From NCBI RefSeq assembly GCF_041296385.1, contig NC_091023.1, positions 5,642,924-5,706,923 on the forward strand: 64,000 nucleotides of DNA. The letters are read 5' to 3'. This document shows, in pieces, positions 38,401 to 50,892 of this stretch; position 1 is the stretch's first letter; every line of letters begins with the position of its first letter. This stretch comes from Aphelocoma coerulescens (taxonomy: Eukaryota > Chordata > Aves > Passeriformes > Corvidae). The notes beneath the pieces are model-generated. The model saw only the letters and a list, made by a program, of their open reading frames with translations, was not told where the DNA came from and made no database searches. A program made the translations under genes and the position numbers.

Positions 38401-41400
38401 CAATCCAGTTTTCAGGTCAGGTTTCACTCTTACAGCCCAGCACAAGGCACATGTTTATGACTTTACAGTGGGTGCTGTGCAAGATACCTGAGCAGTCTCA
38501 CATGGAAACCTCTGCTACTGGAAAAGGAGAGATCAGTCCCACTTTCCAACAGGGGCCTGTGATAGGAGGAGAGCAGGAAAGGAGGAGCAGGCATCCCTGC
38601 ATGTAGGGACACTTTTGTGCATTCCCTCTGAGCACTGGCTACTTGTTTGATGTTTGCAGGCATGGCTGGAGTGGGAGCAGCAGCTCCATCAGAGCTATAG
38701 GTCCTGCTGGCTGGATTGCACAAACAACCCACATACACATGCCATGTGTCCTTGCATATACCCACAGTCCTCTCCTGGGACTCACCAGAACTGCCAGGAA
38801 AGTGTTGAACACGTACCCAGATGATGGTAGGGCAAATCCTACACAGTAACTGTTCAAAAAGCATCAGACATACTACACATCTGCAGGACACCTTGCAGAG
38901 GGTTGGCATATGCTTTTGTTTTCATTTGGAAGACCCAAAAAAAGTATTTCAGCCCTCTCTGTACAAGAACAGAACTTTGTACCAACCTGTCTCTGTCCCT
39001 GGAGTTTCCTTAGCAGAACAAGTCTGTCTCTGCTGTTGGAGAAGGGACTGGGTGCCTATGTTGGCAGCAGACTGAAGGAAAATATAAAAAGGGAGAGGAG
39101 GCTTCTGGATGTCAGACCTCCACCTGTTTTTGGAGAATCTGTAATTGTCAGGTGTTACTGACCTTTCTGGTCATCTCAGCACTGAGGCTTCACTTTAAAG
39201 AGAATCAACCTGCTCCTAGTGCTGCCTTCTGAGCTGACCTTCAGTTTCTTTCCATGGTCTTACTAGAGCTTGAAATTAGATCTACCAGACAGGAACTGCC
39301 AAGCTTTTTGAATTCCGGTATCTCTAAAACATTCACAAATGCTAGACATGTCTCTCCCTCACCTTACACATCCTAGAGGTCAGAGGGAAACCTCAGAAAA
39401 GCGTGACAACTCAGAATCCAGAAATAAAAGCTGTCAGACAGTGGAATTTTATTACAGTAATGGAAGTTATCTATAAATGAACCCCTAAGAACATTCTTGT
39501 GTGCACACAAACTTAGAAAAATAACCAGCAGAGGGAAAAGAGAGCAACAAAAAAAAAAAAACCCTTTCTCAAAGGCTTCTGTTATGTCTTTACTTTTATA
39601 ACTTAAAAACTGTACTAGAGAGCAAAACAGTCGGAGGGCCTGGGTTTGGGGCATGGCCTTTGTTTCCTGGCCTTCCTTGCCTTGCAGCGCACAAGAGTTT
39701 GCTGTTTCTGCATCCTGCAGAGTCCCTTGCACAGGAAGCAAGTGTCAAGTGGAGATGTGGCCCTGTGATGCAGGAATGAGCTCCCTCCTAATGCTTTCCT
39801 TCCAACCAAGCTCGTCATGGCTCTGTCACCAGGAGGATGGTAAAGATCTTGTCACTGAAAGGTTCAGGTTCCCCTTCTACCTCAGTACACCAAGCAAACT
39901 CAGCCTTTATATTTCCTACCCTAACCACCACTTTCCCTACACAGCCTGCTCCCCTCTGAGCTCTCCATTCCATTGCATTCACCCAGGAGCACTGGCACTG
40001 GCTTTGAAATGAGAAGAGTTCCTCTCAGAGAAGTTTTGTGCCCATGGTTCTCTATAGAGCAGGTTTCAGTGGGTTATACCTGCATTGCATTGCCAGGTAG
40101 CAATTAGCAATTCCTGTCATATGGGCCCTAAATTCTGCATGTCGTGCACTCATTTCCAACCCCAAAATTTAGAGGCCCAGATGGTCCTTTGGGTTATCCT
40201 CCTCAGGAATCCCTTGAACAAGGGACCAGGTAGATGCAGTACAGTGTTGCTTGTCAGGTCCTCTCCTCTTTGATACCCACTGCCCTGTTACTGTGTCACT
40301 CTGCTCAGTCCTGTGTGTGGTATCAGCCTGTTTCCTGCCTGGACTTCTTCCCCCATCTGTATGTAAATAAGGGCCTGAATCCCCAGACTTCATTACTCAA
40401 GTCTGCACCACCATTACTGCCATCACCTACAAAAACTAAAAGCTTATGTATATTCCTTTTTTTGTGGATAAAACTTCTAAGTCCTTCCATGTGCTAAGCC
40501 ATCTCATTTGGTTTGCTGCTAACTCTTCAGCATTATATTTCACACAACAATTAATTCATCCTCTATTTCTCACTACACTGAAGGCTGTACCTTTATTGAA
40601 GTCTGTATCTGAGCAGAGCTAGTAATTCATCAGCATTCCAATATCTCTACATACAATGTGCTCATTTTGCTATAATGGGCTTTTTTAATCTTGCTGACAA
40701 TTGAAATGTTGATATTGTTAAGGTTAATGACCCACTGATAAATACCAGAAAACACATTTACCCTCAAATAGTTTTTAATCACAGCTGTTGCAAAGTGTGA
40801 CAAGAATGCTTTGTGCCTAAATAGGCTCTAGGAACAGTATTTTCTAAATATCTGAAGCGCCCTTTTACTACACAAGTGGTTTCTCTGAGAGTTACTGGGT
40901 TTGCTTGTGTGCCAGGTTTATTACACTGAGTTTGTGTATGAACTGGCTGGTTTTTCTTTCACACTTCTTAATGGTCTGCATTGTGTGTTAGATGTGCTGA
41001 GATGCCTTCGATCTGCACTTTACAAATGATGAAATCAATGCAACAGAGCAAGCTAATGGAAAAGAAGGACAGCCTGTGAGAGTTTTATTGGGGTACAGTC
41101 ACCTAAAAGGTGCTCTCTCTGATAAAGTACATGCAGCTCTGGGGACAGGGTCATAAGAAGGCAGGATCAACACTGATTTTTCACATTTTAACACGGAGCT
41201 GCACATGAGGAGATGTTTGCCCTGTACTGAGCAAAAGGCATGCCCAGTTAATTCATATGATCACTAAGCCAGTATGCAGAGAGGGCTGGAGAAGAAGTTT
41301 CCATTTTTAATTCACATTGGGTTTTGGCTGGATTTCTTCCAAGCATTGAACCACAAAAGAAATATGAAGTACTTTACATGGTGTTCCCAGAGATACTTGC

Positions 41401-42130
41401 CCAACTTTCTATAGCCAAAGAATGTCAATATAGCTCCACTGGAGTCTGAGTGGCACGTGCCTGTCAGCTGATGATCTGACCCTAAACAGAGATTTCTGAC
41501 TGCATAAGCTCTGTGAAAGCAAAAATGGATATCACAGAATGCACAGTATGAAGCCATGGGAATGCAAAAAGATAATTCTCATTCAAAGCAAGCAGTATTT
41601 TGCAGCACGGAAGGGATACAAGAGGGAAAATGAAATCCAAGACGTGGGTCTCATAAATTCCATGTATTGTCTCTATATAAGGGAAAAAGGGCCCTTTGCT
41701 TAGGCTTTCACTGCCCTTGATTTGTCCTCCTAATTCCAACTGAAGTGGCTGTAGAAATAGCTGGTACTTGCGGAGACTTTCAGATGAACTGAGTGTTTCA
41801 GAGCATGTTAGCCAAATGCCACTCAGATCCATCTTGCCTCACTCTGAAGCCAAGCAACTGAGCCAAAGGACAGTGCTGGGGAAGGACAATGAACTAATGG
41901 AAATGGCTAGAGATATATTACCTCTGAAAGTAAGAGGCTTGGTGAGAAATGATCCTTGCTATTTGCATGATGAAGTATAGCTGCTTTGGAAAAGTCAAGG
42001 TAACCATTTTCCCTAGGGAGACTTGCCAACACACCTCAGCTGTGTTCTGAAACAGCCTGTGCTCCCTGTGCTAGCAAGAGGGCAATCAGAGAGAGGCCCC
42101 TTCTGATCACAGATTTGACAAGGAATAGGA
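35491..42130. other. Non-coding unique DNA
   Basis: No gene is supported. An 8-bp perfect inverted repeat (ccttgctc / gagcaagg, 7-nt spacer) lies at 36538-36560. An A13 tract begins at 39549. Open frames up to 148 codons (38463-38909 minus) overlap plus-strand frames and show no domain. Confidence 0.6.
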
Positions 42131-45100
42131 CTCTAGAGCCAAGGCTGAACCTGACAACTTGCACTGCTCAAGTACAAGTTACATGAACAGGAGGACTTAG
42201 GAACTGCTTTCCAGGTGAGACTGATGGATCCTTGGGCCCAGCATCCTGACTCAGTGGCAGCAGGAGAAACTAGAGAGACCCTGTCAACATGGTCTCTCTC
42301 TGCTCTCCATTTACTTTTCACTCTCCCAAAGCTGTTGTACCAAGGAGGTGGGATACATAGCAATACACAGAGTGTCTTGCTCAGTCCTCTTAGTATCCAT
42401 TTCTAGACTCTTGGTCCCTGAATGTCGAATCCTTTTTTGTACCTACAAACACCTATGGCCACAAGATCCAGAAGTTCACCACCCACTGCTTAAAGAAGCA
42501 CTTTCTTTTATCTGTTTTAAACTTTTCTTACCAGCTCCACTGAGGTTTGTGAACACTTGAAGAGATTCAAACAATAATTCCTGCCACATCACAAGGTAAC
42601 AATAAAAATATATACGTAGTCCCTGTTCCAGACATGGGAATTCCAGAGTCCCACAGAATGTCTTGTAAGTCTCCAAGATCAAAGAATTAATCACACTTTT
42701 GGACTGATTTAGTTCTAAAGTACACTAGCAACATTATGTTGGTTTAGCCCACATAGCAGCACTCAGTGCAAAGGAAAAAATAAAAGCTCATTTTATACAT
42801 GCGTGCACACAAACCAGATGTTCCATATTTTTAGCTTGTCTGCAGGTGTGTGTAAAAGCAGTTCTGGGACTCATTGATTATGGAGCTCTCCAACCAGTCT
42901 TAAGCTTGCACCATTCAAAAAGAGATATAGTCCTAAGAGCTGTACTGCTAACAAGCTAAGCCCTTCACAGGAGCTGGCTTTTGGTTTGGCCACATTTATT
43001 TCAAACTGTGCTATTCTCTGCTAATTAAACTTTTGAAAATGAACATCACTGACAAGAAGCTCTGAGTAATTTGCTCAGTCCTTGACATTAGTCAGGGAGT
43101 CTCAAAGCAGAGGCCACAGAAGTACAAGAATACTAACCTCCAAGAGAAGAGACAACAGTCCTTAATTAGAGTCTTGCCTCAGATATTGCTGGGAGGGATG
43201 AGCTGAAGATATCAAAGATATCCAAAACAGAGAAGATGCTGGTGGTAAGTGATCAATTCAGATGTACTGTGGCTACTGGATCCCCAGAGGAAAAAAGAAA
43301 TGGAAGAAAGTCTGAGTATAGCTTGGAGACACAGATGCAGAAACTTGGCGTTTGCCCTGTGGAATTCTTGGATGCACTTGAAAGGCTCCTCTCAAGGATG
43401 AAAGTGCAGTCTCTGTTTGTTTTTCTGACACCATCATATTATCTCAGACTCATTGGTAAATGGTCTTCTCCAATGGCTGCAGCTGTTATTACATTACAAA
43501 ATATGCAAAATGACAGATGTCTGCTAAATTAATTGCCAAATGATTAACTGAATGTTAATGAAGCAAGACTTTAAGAACAAAATTTAAAGGAAGAATCAGG
43601 TATGAAGGAAACCTGAAAACAGCTCCATTTTCAGGCTGTATCTTGCTAAAGAGCACCATTAGCCAAGGAGACAGTTATTTTTAAAGTCACGAGCAGCACA
43701 TAAGTTTTTCCTGCTCAGAGCAGGATTGGTAATGTAGGGAGACTTTACCCCTGTCCTCAAACTTCAGCAGAAGTCACTGCTTAAGAAATAAGTTCAAAAA
43801 GACTTACCCCCCTTCCCTTGCTCCACCCAAAACTACCCTCCAGCAGGGATTGGCCAACACAGTGTTTGTGGAGACAGCTGTGCCTTTTTTACACAATGCT
43901 GTGTACACAGATCAGTGCTGTTGATGTCTACAGCAACAATGGACTGTGTAAGTAAATGACAGTAAATTTATTAAAGACATACTTAAACAGCTCCCTCCAA
44001 CTAGAGACACAGATTTAGGCACACCTTGGTAATAATTTGAGAAGTATAGGACATAGACTGATTGAAAAATGGAAGGGCAGTAGCTCTGCCATTCAGCAGT
44101 ATGAAAAAAGGCTTAATTTAACATCTTGGAAGCAGCAACCACAGGCAAAAAGCCCATGGCCCAAGTCAGACTCAAACTACTGCCTGGTATTGCAGCTTCT
44201 TGGCACCCAAACTAAGGGAGATTGCAGGCCCAGCCCAATGGGCACTCAACCCCCCTCACTGTTGGTCATAGACCTGCACCATGTCCCTGCCACCCCAATG
44301 CAGTGGGGAGTTGCAGGGCTGCTCTCACACTGCAGCAGGCAGAAGCACTGTCCTGGCCATCACTGGAAATGAAAATCCTGGCAAGCCTGGCCTGTGATGA
44401 AAATACCAAGACTTCATTCCCTCCCATTTCCTACAGATAGATAAAGCCAAAAACATTTGAAGGAGGAAAGGCAAAGCACTGCCTGTAATGGCAGTCCCCA
44501 TTTTTCTTTTCCCTTGATATATAACTACACACAGCTATGTATCTTCAGTTTCCAGGCTCAGGTCAGCACTGTTGGCAGCTCTCTGCCCACCCCAGCAATG
44601 CAAGGACACCCTGGGAGGGCTCTCAGAGTCAGCTCAGTCTTGCAGCTCCCACTGACTCTGCTTCAGACCTGAATGTAGTCAGGCTTCAGCTAGAGACACC
44701 CAGATGTGTCCCAGCTACAGCATGTTCCCTGGCACCCCAGACTGGTGCCTGACAGCAGGGATTGTGTTGCTTTCTTCCACATACAGTTAATTTATATAAA
44801 CCAGCACTGACATTTACTTAGCTCTGCATAACACTTTCTGAGAGCCTCTGGAGAAGCAGGGCTTTGTCTGGGATCCTGCACTGTGTCAGGCCTAAGCACA
44901 GGAGGCAGAGAGGTGGGATGGGAAGTACAGAGCAGCGCCCAGTGTCTCCAGCCCCCCTACACAAATTTTCAAGGCATGGATTACTGTCAACTTTCATTGT
45001 ATGATTCCTTAAACATTATTGTTCTGCCCTCGGTCACTGTCAGTGTGTACAGCACTCTCATAATTAACAGCAACTGCATGAAAATGTCACAGCAGCTGAC

Positions 45101-48100
45101 TGAAAACTACCAGAAAACAATGTATGTTCAGGTAGTCAGTCAGAGGCAGAATGGAAATTTGCTTGCTCCTATTCATGTTGCAAATGTGTGCTGACAATTT
45201 TAACTCTCCTAGATGTAATCTTTCACGTTTTGAAGGATACAGCAGCAGAGCTGTAGGACTCTTTTACATCCCACAGTCAGCATGTACCACTTACAGTCCT
45301 CTTCCAAGCTGTCTGGCTGTTAGCACTTAGGAAAATACCAGAGCTCCAAACTCTGTTAAGACTTCCTTATTAGCCCCACTGACTCACCTCAAATCCAAAA
45401 CTTTGTACAGGGATCTCAAAACTTCACCAAATAAAAATACACTTAATTCTTCTGTTCCCTTGAGTTTCTGCCAAGCTGCCTGAACGCTTCACCTTCCCAT
45501 ATGTGATGGGGAGCCTTGTACTCACTGTTGGCCTGAAATACACAGAAGAAAAACCCAGTTTGAATCCCACTTTCACTTGGCTTTAGAGAACTTGGTTAAG
45601 TTTGTTTTGGGACATGTCACTATGATCTTTTTCCTTTTAGTTACCATGGCTGCCTGAGAGAGACATGACGTGACAGAACATCTGCAGTGCATGTAGTTCT
45701 CCTCCCCAAGTACCAGACCAAGAAAAACAGCCTGGCAGTGAAGTCAGGTAAGCAGCACATGAGAATATGGGTGCTTTTTGCTGCTGTTAAACCGTTCAGA
45801 TTCCTGTGGGCACTTCTACTTTGTGTGTGTGTGTGGTCCTACGTGTTTCTAGCAGTGCTTCATGAGATGGGCTCTACCTCTGCAAGCAAAGCTGTTCCAG
45901 CTCTCTTCTCCTCTGTTTCCACTGCTATGCTATGGAAAACACAGTTGCCTGCAGTTATGGGATGGAAAGAAAACACGTAAGGGATGCATAGAAGGAAGAT
46001 GTATAGTCAACTTTCTGGGGGAAAGAAGAGGGAAGGACCTCCCAGCAAACGTTAGCTACTGTCTCATTTTTTCAAGAGCTTGAAAAAACAAGGGAAGAAA
46101 AAAAATTGCACAGGAAAAAGTCTGTATATCCAACCTTAATTATGGTAATGGATCACAAGTGGCTTCCAGCACTCAGTTGAAACATGTCACCCTGTCAAAG
46201 ACCAGTGAGATGAAGCACCAGCTTGCAGCCGTAAGCCACACCAAGACAAGCTAGCAGTTTTGAAGAGAGCCCCAGGAAATCCAAAGTAGGAGAATCCAGC
46301 AGCTTCACAACTGAACACAAGAAGGCTGGATACCCCGTTAAAAATCCTCATGCATGGTGGATTCACCACATTGCTCTTTAAATGCATCTTTCTGTATCAA
46401 ATGGCACTTGTAGTTAGGCTGTGTCATTTCACATTGCATTAGCCTGTATCATCTCATATCATTTGGCAGGAAAATGATATGTCATAACATCTACATAATC
46501 TGGGACATGTCACACCCTATATTTACAGTATTTAGTATATTTTATTTGATTGTATGTCCATCTTGTCCATCTTTTTCACACCTTCCTCTTACTGAAGCTG
46601 ATGGAAGAAGCATACGAACAACTGACAGGATAATCAGGATCCAGAAGCAGAAGGAGCGGATGAGTGACAGTTTAGTTCCACTGACTTATTACCAGCAGCA
46701 TCATTTCAGTTAACCTCACATACTTCTAATTCCCCTTTCTGTCTGCGGAGCATCCCCTGTTGTCACAATGTCAGTGAATGCCATTAAGTCTGGACAGTCA
46801 TTTGCAAAGTCCTGAATAATCCAAAGGAATAATATTGAATTATATTAAAGCGGTTCAGCTTCTTCATTTGGTCTCTTACTTTCTTGAGGATATCCTAAGG
46901 AATTTTATTGTTTTCTTCTTGCCAGATAAGGTCTTTTCTTTCCTGGCTTAAATTAAAGACTATATGGCAAGTTTTGTTGATTAGCCACAGCCAATTATAA
47001 CAACATAATGTATAATATGTCATCTATATCTATAATTTAATTACATTATATTTACTTCAGTGAAATCTTCCTCATCCATGGCAGGACAAAAGATTTAAAA
47101 GCAGCCAGCGACTACATATTGTAATAGCACTCTGAATTTCTTCCCAGCACTTAGGAGATCAATATCAGTAACTGGAAAGAAACTGGTCTGGAGCAAGACA
47201 TGAGGATACAAATTTGTTATGATACTGATGAGCCTCCAAGTAGAAGCACACTGCCAAGGTGGTGATGAGAAGAGACACGGAAGAGCTCTGACAATAAAGC
47301 ACCACTTCCCAATCTCCTAAAATTCAAGTGCTTCACTTCCAGCACACCTGCTCTTCAGAATGAATCTGCTCTTGGGTGAAGACTTGCACAGAATTAAAAT
47401 AAAAAAATATCTACATCTCTCCAAGTCACAGTCACAATCAATCACAATGGACAACCAATAAATGCAATATATGGTATGTTCAGTAGAAGACAGAGTAAAA
47501 TTAATGAAGATGCCCAGACCTAGAACCCATATACGATCATAAAAGCATAGACAACCTCTCTCGTTAAAAAACAAACTCTGTATAAAATTGTATATTGCTG
47601 TGCACAGGCAGTTTCTGGGCAGTTTCTATGTTACAGCACAGCAATAATTTAGCTGCACACAGCAGCCCTGCCTGGCAGTTTATGGAGAATCTATAAGGCA
47701 GCACAATATCCAAATAACATGTCGGGGGGATTTAGATGGGCACAGTGCAGTAACTGGAATTGGATTTGGGATGCTCTTGCAGCCTCGCTCGCAATCTATT
47801 ACAAGGCCCTTTGGAGCTACACACGACCAAAACCTTCATTCAAACCTCCCCAACAGGCTGCTCACAGGCACACACTTAGGAGTGGATGGGCATAACACAC
47901 TGTCACATCCCCCTGCCTCATTTTCCCTGCTCACAGCACCCCAGGGACCCCGGGCTGGAAGGAAGTGGGATGCACCAGCCGTGTGCTGGAGGGTGCAGCA
48001 GTGACTGCAGCTCAGGGCCACACCTCTCCCTGGGGACTGAGTGCAGGTAAAGTGACCCCATGGATTCTCCAGTTTGGTTAACTGGGGTGCCAATTTAGGC

Positions 48101-48825
48101 TCTTTCTTTTAAAAACTCAGTAACAGAACAATTCTTTGCTGCAGATGAAGCCTCTGACCCTGTTTCTCTAAAATGACCTTTTCACGTACAGATGAACGCT
48201 GTTTATGTTCTCCCCCGTCCCCAGTTTAACAGGCAATGCTCAGAGGCTGAAGTGACCTCCATCAGATCTTCTGCCATCTAAGAATCATAATACAGGAAAT
48301 TATTCAGATTAGAGCCCATGAAGTCTATCTGCATGTCAAACACGCTCTCTGTTGGTGTCAAAGGCCAACACGTAACGATACCTGAGGTCTGCAGTCCTTT
48401 TCAAATTCATTTCAATCAGCTATTACTTAAATAAGCATGGGAAGAAACAAAACACAACCAGTACAGTAGAAAGATATGCTGAAGGAGCCAAAAAGGTTGA
48501 CTGACCCCATTTCTTTCTGGACTCATAAAATGTGCCAACTCACTCTTCTCATACCTATGTCTGGCTGAGTTCTCCCACCAATATGCTTTAAAAACCTGAT
48601 TGGCCCCTTTGGGATAGGTAGACATCACAGAAGCCCACTTTCTTCTTCCAGGTCTATTTCTCAACATTTCCAACTGCTCTGTGGGACAGCTTTGCCTGTG
48701 GGGTATGGTGGGCTCCTTCCCTGGGCATAGTGGCCATGGCAGATGGGATGGGAGGTACTGACAGTCAGCTCAGGGTACCTGGGTGTCACAGAGCCTAATT
48801 CCAGTGGCCCATAGGCAGTGTTGGT
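42131..48825. other. Non-coding unique DNA
   Basis: No gene is supported. A short (GT)7-type run lies at 45821-45835, an AT-rich patch at about 46994-47056, and an 11-bp near-tandem copy (ggcagtttct twice) near 47607-47627. Open frames are all under 115 codons and lack domains. Confidence 0.6.
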
Positions 48826-48846
48826 GGGAAGGGGGGAGGGAGGGGG
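48826..48846 (+). other. Predicted G-quadruplex motif
   Basis: Four G runs are separated by very short loops: GGG, two bases, GGGGGG, one base, GGG, one base, GGGGG. This satisfies the usual G3+ / loop 1-7 rule with short loops, which generally form stable quadruplexes. No promoter or gene is evident beside it, so any role is unknown. Confidence 0.75.
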
Positions 48847-50196
48847 TGATTCCCAGCACTGAGGTGGGACCCCAGCCTCAACAGTGGTACCGTGGGATGG
48901 TCTCAGTAGATTCCTCAAGGAAAGTGCCCCAGCTACAGACACAGCACTCAGCCACTGAAGGGAAAACATTTGCTAAACTGGCTTTGCATCTCTTTAATAT
49001 TACAAATGATGTACTTCAAGTCACTCATTTTCTGTTTGTTTGGGGGTTTTTTTCCACACTAGATTAAAAGCTGGACCATTCCTGACCCAAGTGGAGCTTA
49101 CCAGGTTAAATTTCATCCATGTCAGGATGTTACAGCACCTTGAATCAACAGAACAGTTTTGTGCCTAGTGCTTAGTTCAGAGCAAGGTTAACAAGTAACA
49201 GAAAGAAATTAATTAAAGTTTGCATAACATAATGTTTCACAGTGATTTCACTTCATAATAAATTTTACATCCTCAAGGAAGAAAAAAACCTTGGAAAAAT
49301 GTGTGCCTAACGTAAGAGACTGGCAAGCAAGGTGGACTCCTCAGCACTGTCCAAGGAATTTTGGAAGCTTTAACACTGTTTATGGAGCTCTGGTCTTTAT
49401 TCAGAAATGCTTAGTCATTGAAGTGCTTCCTTAAATTGGCTTTTTCTGATAAAATATTCCATAAAAATTTGGATGTCTTCTCTTTAAAAATTCCCTTCTG
49501 TTTGACAACACCCTCAGAACATTTGTAAAATAAGTTTCATGCTTCTTTACGTTGAGAATTAAATCTTTTTAACAAAGAAGTACAGCACATGTATCTTCTA
49601 ACACGTTCAGTGTCAGCCCCTCCTGCAGACAAGATGCCAGACTGGACAGACATGACAGCTGCTTTACTAAGGTCGTTTCTACAGCACCAACAAATATGAA
49701 GGAATTCCTGCAAAGCCCTGTAGCCTGCAGTGAGCTCCATGGATCCAAATGGTCTTGCTTTCCTTTTTAAATCAAAATTCTAGAGTCTAAATTAACTTTC
49801 CAAACTAAAAAATCCACAGATGTGTCTTTTTAGCCTAATGATGATGATCACCTAGAACATTAAAATTTTGGCTTCTAGTTTCTCCCGTCTCCCTAATTCC
49901 CAGAGTTTCTCACAATACAAAAAGGCCCTCCTTCTTAACCAGTGAACAACAACAGAAGTATGAACATGACAAGAAAATGTGATAGATGACAGCTCTTGCA
50001 ATAGCAGTTGAAAGCCAGGGCCCCCGGCACAATTCTAGCAAGTGCACAACATTATTATAGTTACAGATTAGACCAAGGGATGTATTCATGTATGCAGTGC
50101 TGATTGTGCATTTTAACACATTGGTAACTGGCATTTAACTTCTGGAGTAACAGCTTAAATCCGGCCATTAAATTCATTTTAATTAAATGTTTGTGA
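48847..50196. other. AT-leaning non-coding DNA
   Basis: No gene is supported. No open frame above about 95 codons occurs and no repeat was recognised. AT-rich text dominates from 49190 to 49900. Confidence 0.6.
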
Positions 50197-50892
50197 ATGC
50201 TTTTTGCTATTATACACCACAGAGATACTGCTAATGACTGCTCCATTAGTCTCCACACAGCATTATTCCCTGTAGGAAGCCTCTTGCTGCTTTGCCTGCC
50301 CTTTTATGGGGAGGGTGTCAGCATTAGTCTTTATGCACAGGGCCTGATTTTTCTGCTGCTGCAGGAAGACATCTCATTCCTCAGGCTGTCACTGCTCATC
50401 CCTCAGCACGGCAGGGGATCAGCATCGTGTACTCCAGGGAGCCCGTGTGCGGGAGGATGGAGCAGGGCTTGCTGTGCTCACTGCTGTAGTCCTCAGTGCT
50501 TCTCCTCTGCTACTCTTTCCCCTGAGGCTGTTCCTTGTTTTCTGATAAGCTCGAACAGAGCTCCTAGATGTTACATAAACTTAAAGGATAGAACTGATTT
50601 CCAGAGGGTTTGGATTTTGCTTCCATACCTGTTGTGTTCCCAGACAAGCCCGGACATGCACGCAGGAATCCACAAGGATACCTGTGGTCACTCACCTTTT
50701 CACCTCCCCACCTCCCCTGGCACCTTCCGCAGCACTGAGCACCACAGCCAGTCAAGCACGATGGCTTTTAGAGGCTGTTGTCATAGCACCTGCACAGCGA
50801 TGGAGAAGGAACTGCCATTATCACCAAGCTCATCACCATGTCTGCCCTGCTCCTGCACACAACCACACCATCCAAGGAGGTTCACCAAGTGA
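50197..50892 (+). other. 231-codon open frame, probably not a gene
   Basis: The longest ATG-initiated frame in the window. The hypothetical product is rich in serine, cysteine, proline, leucine and histidine, has no recognisable domain, and changes character along its length. The DNA is locally GC- and C-rich, which depletes stops, and a 63-codon frame is open on the opposite strand. The first 60 residues are hydrophobic but have no clear signal-peptide layout. Without conservation or transcript evidence this is best read as a chance open frame. Confidence 0.12.
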
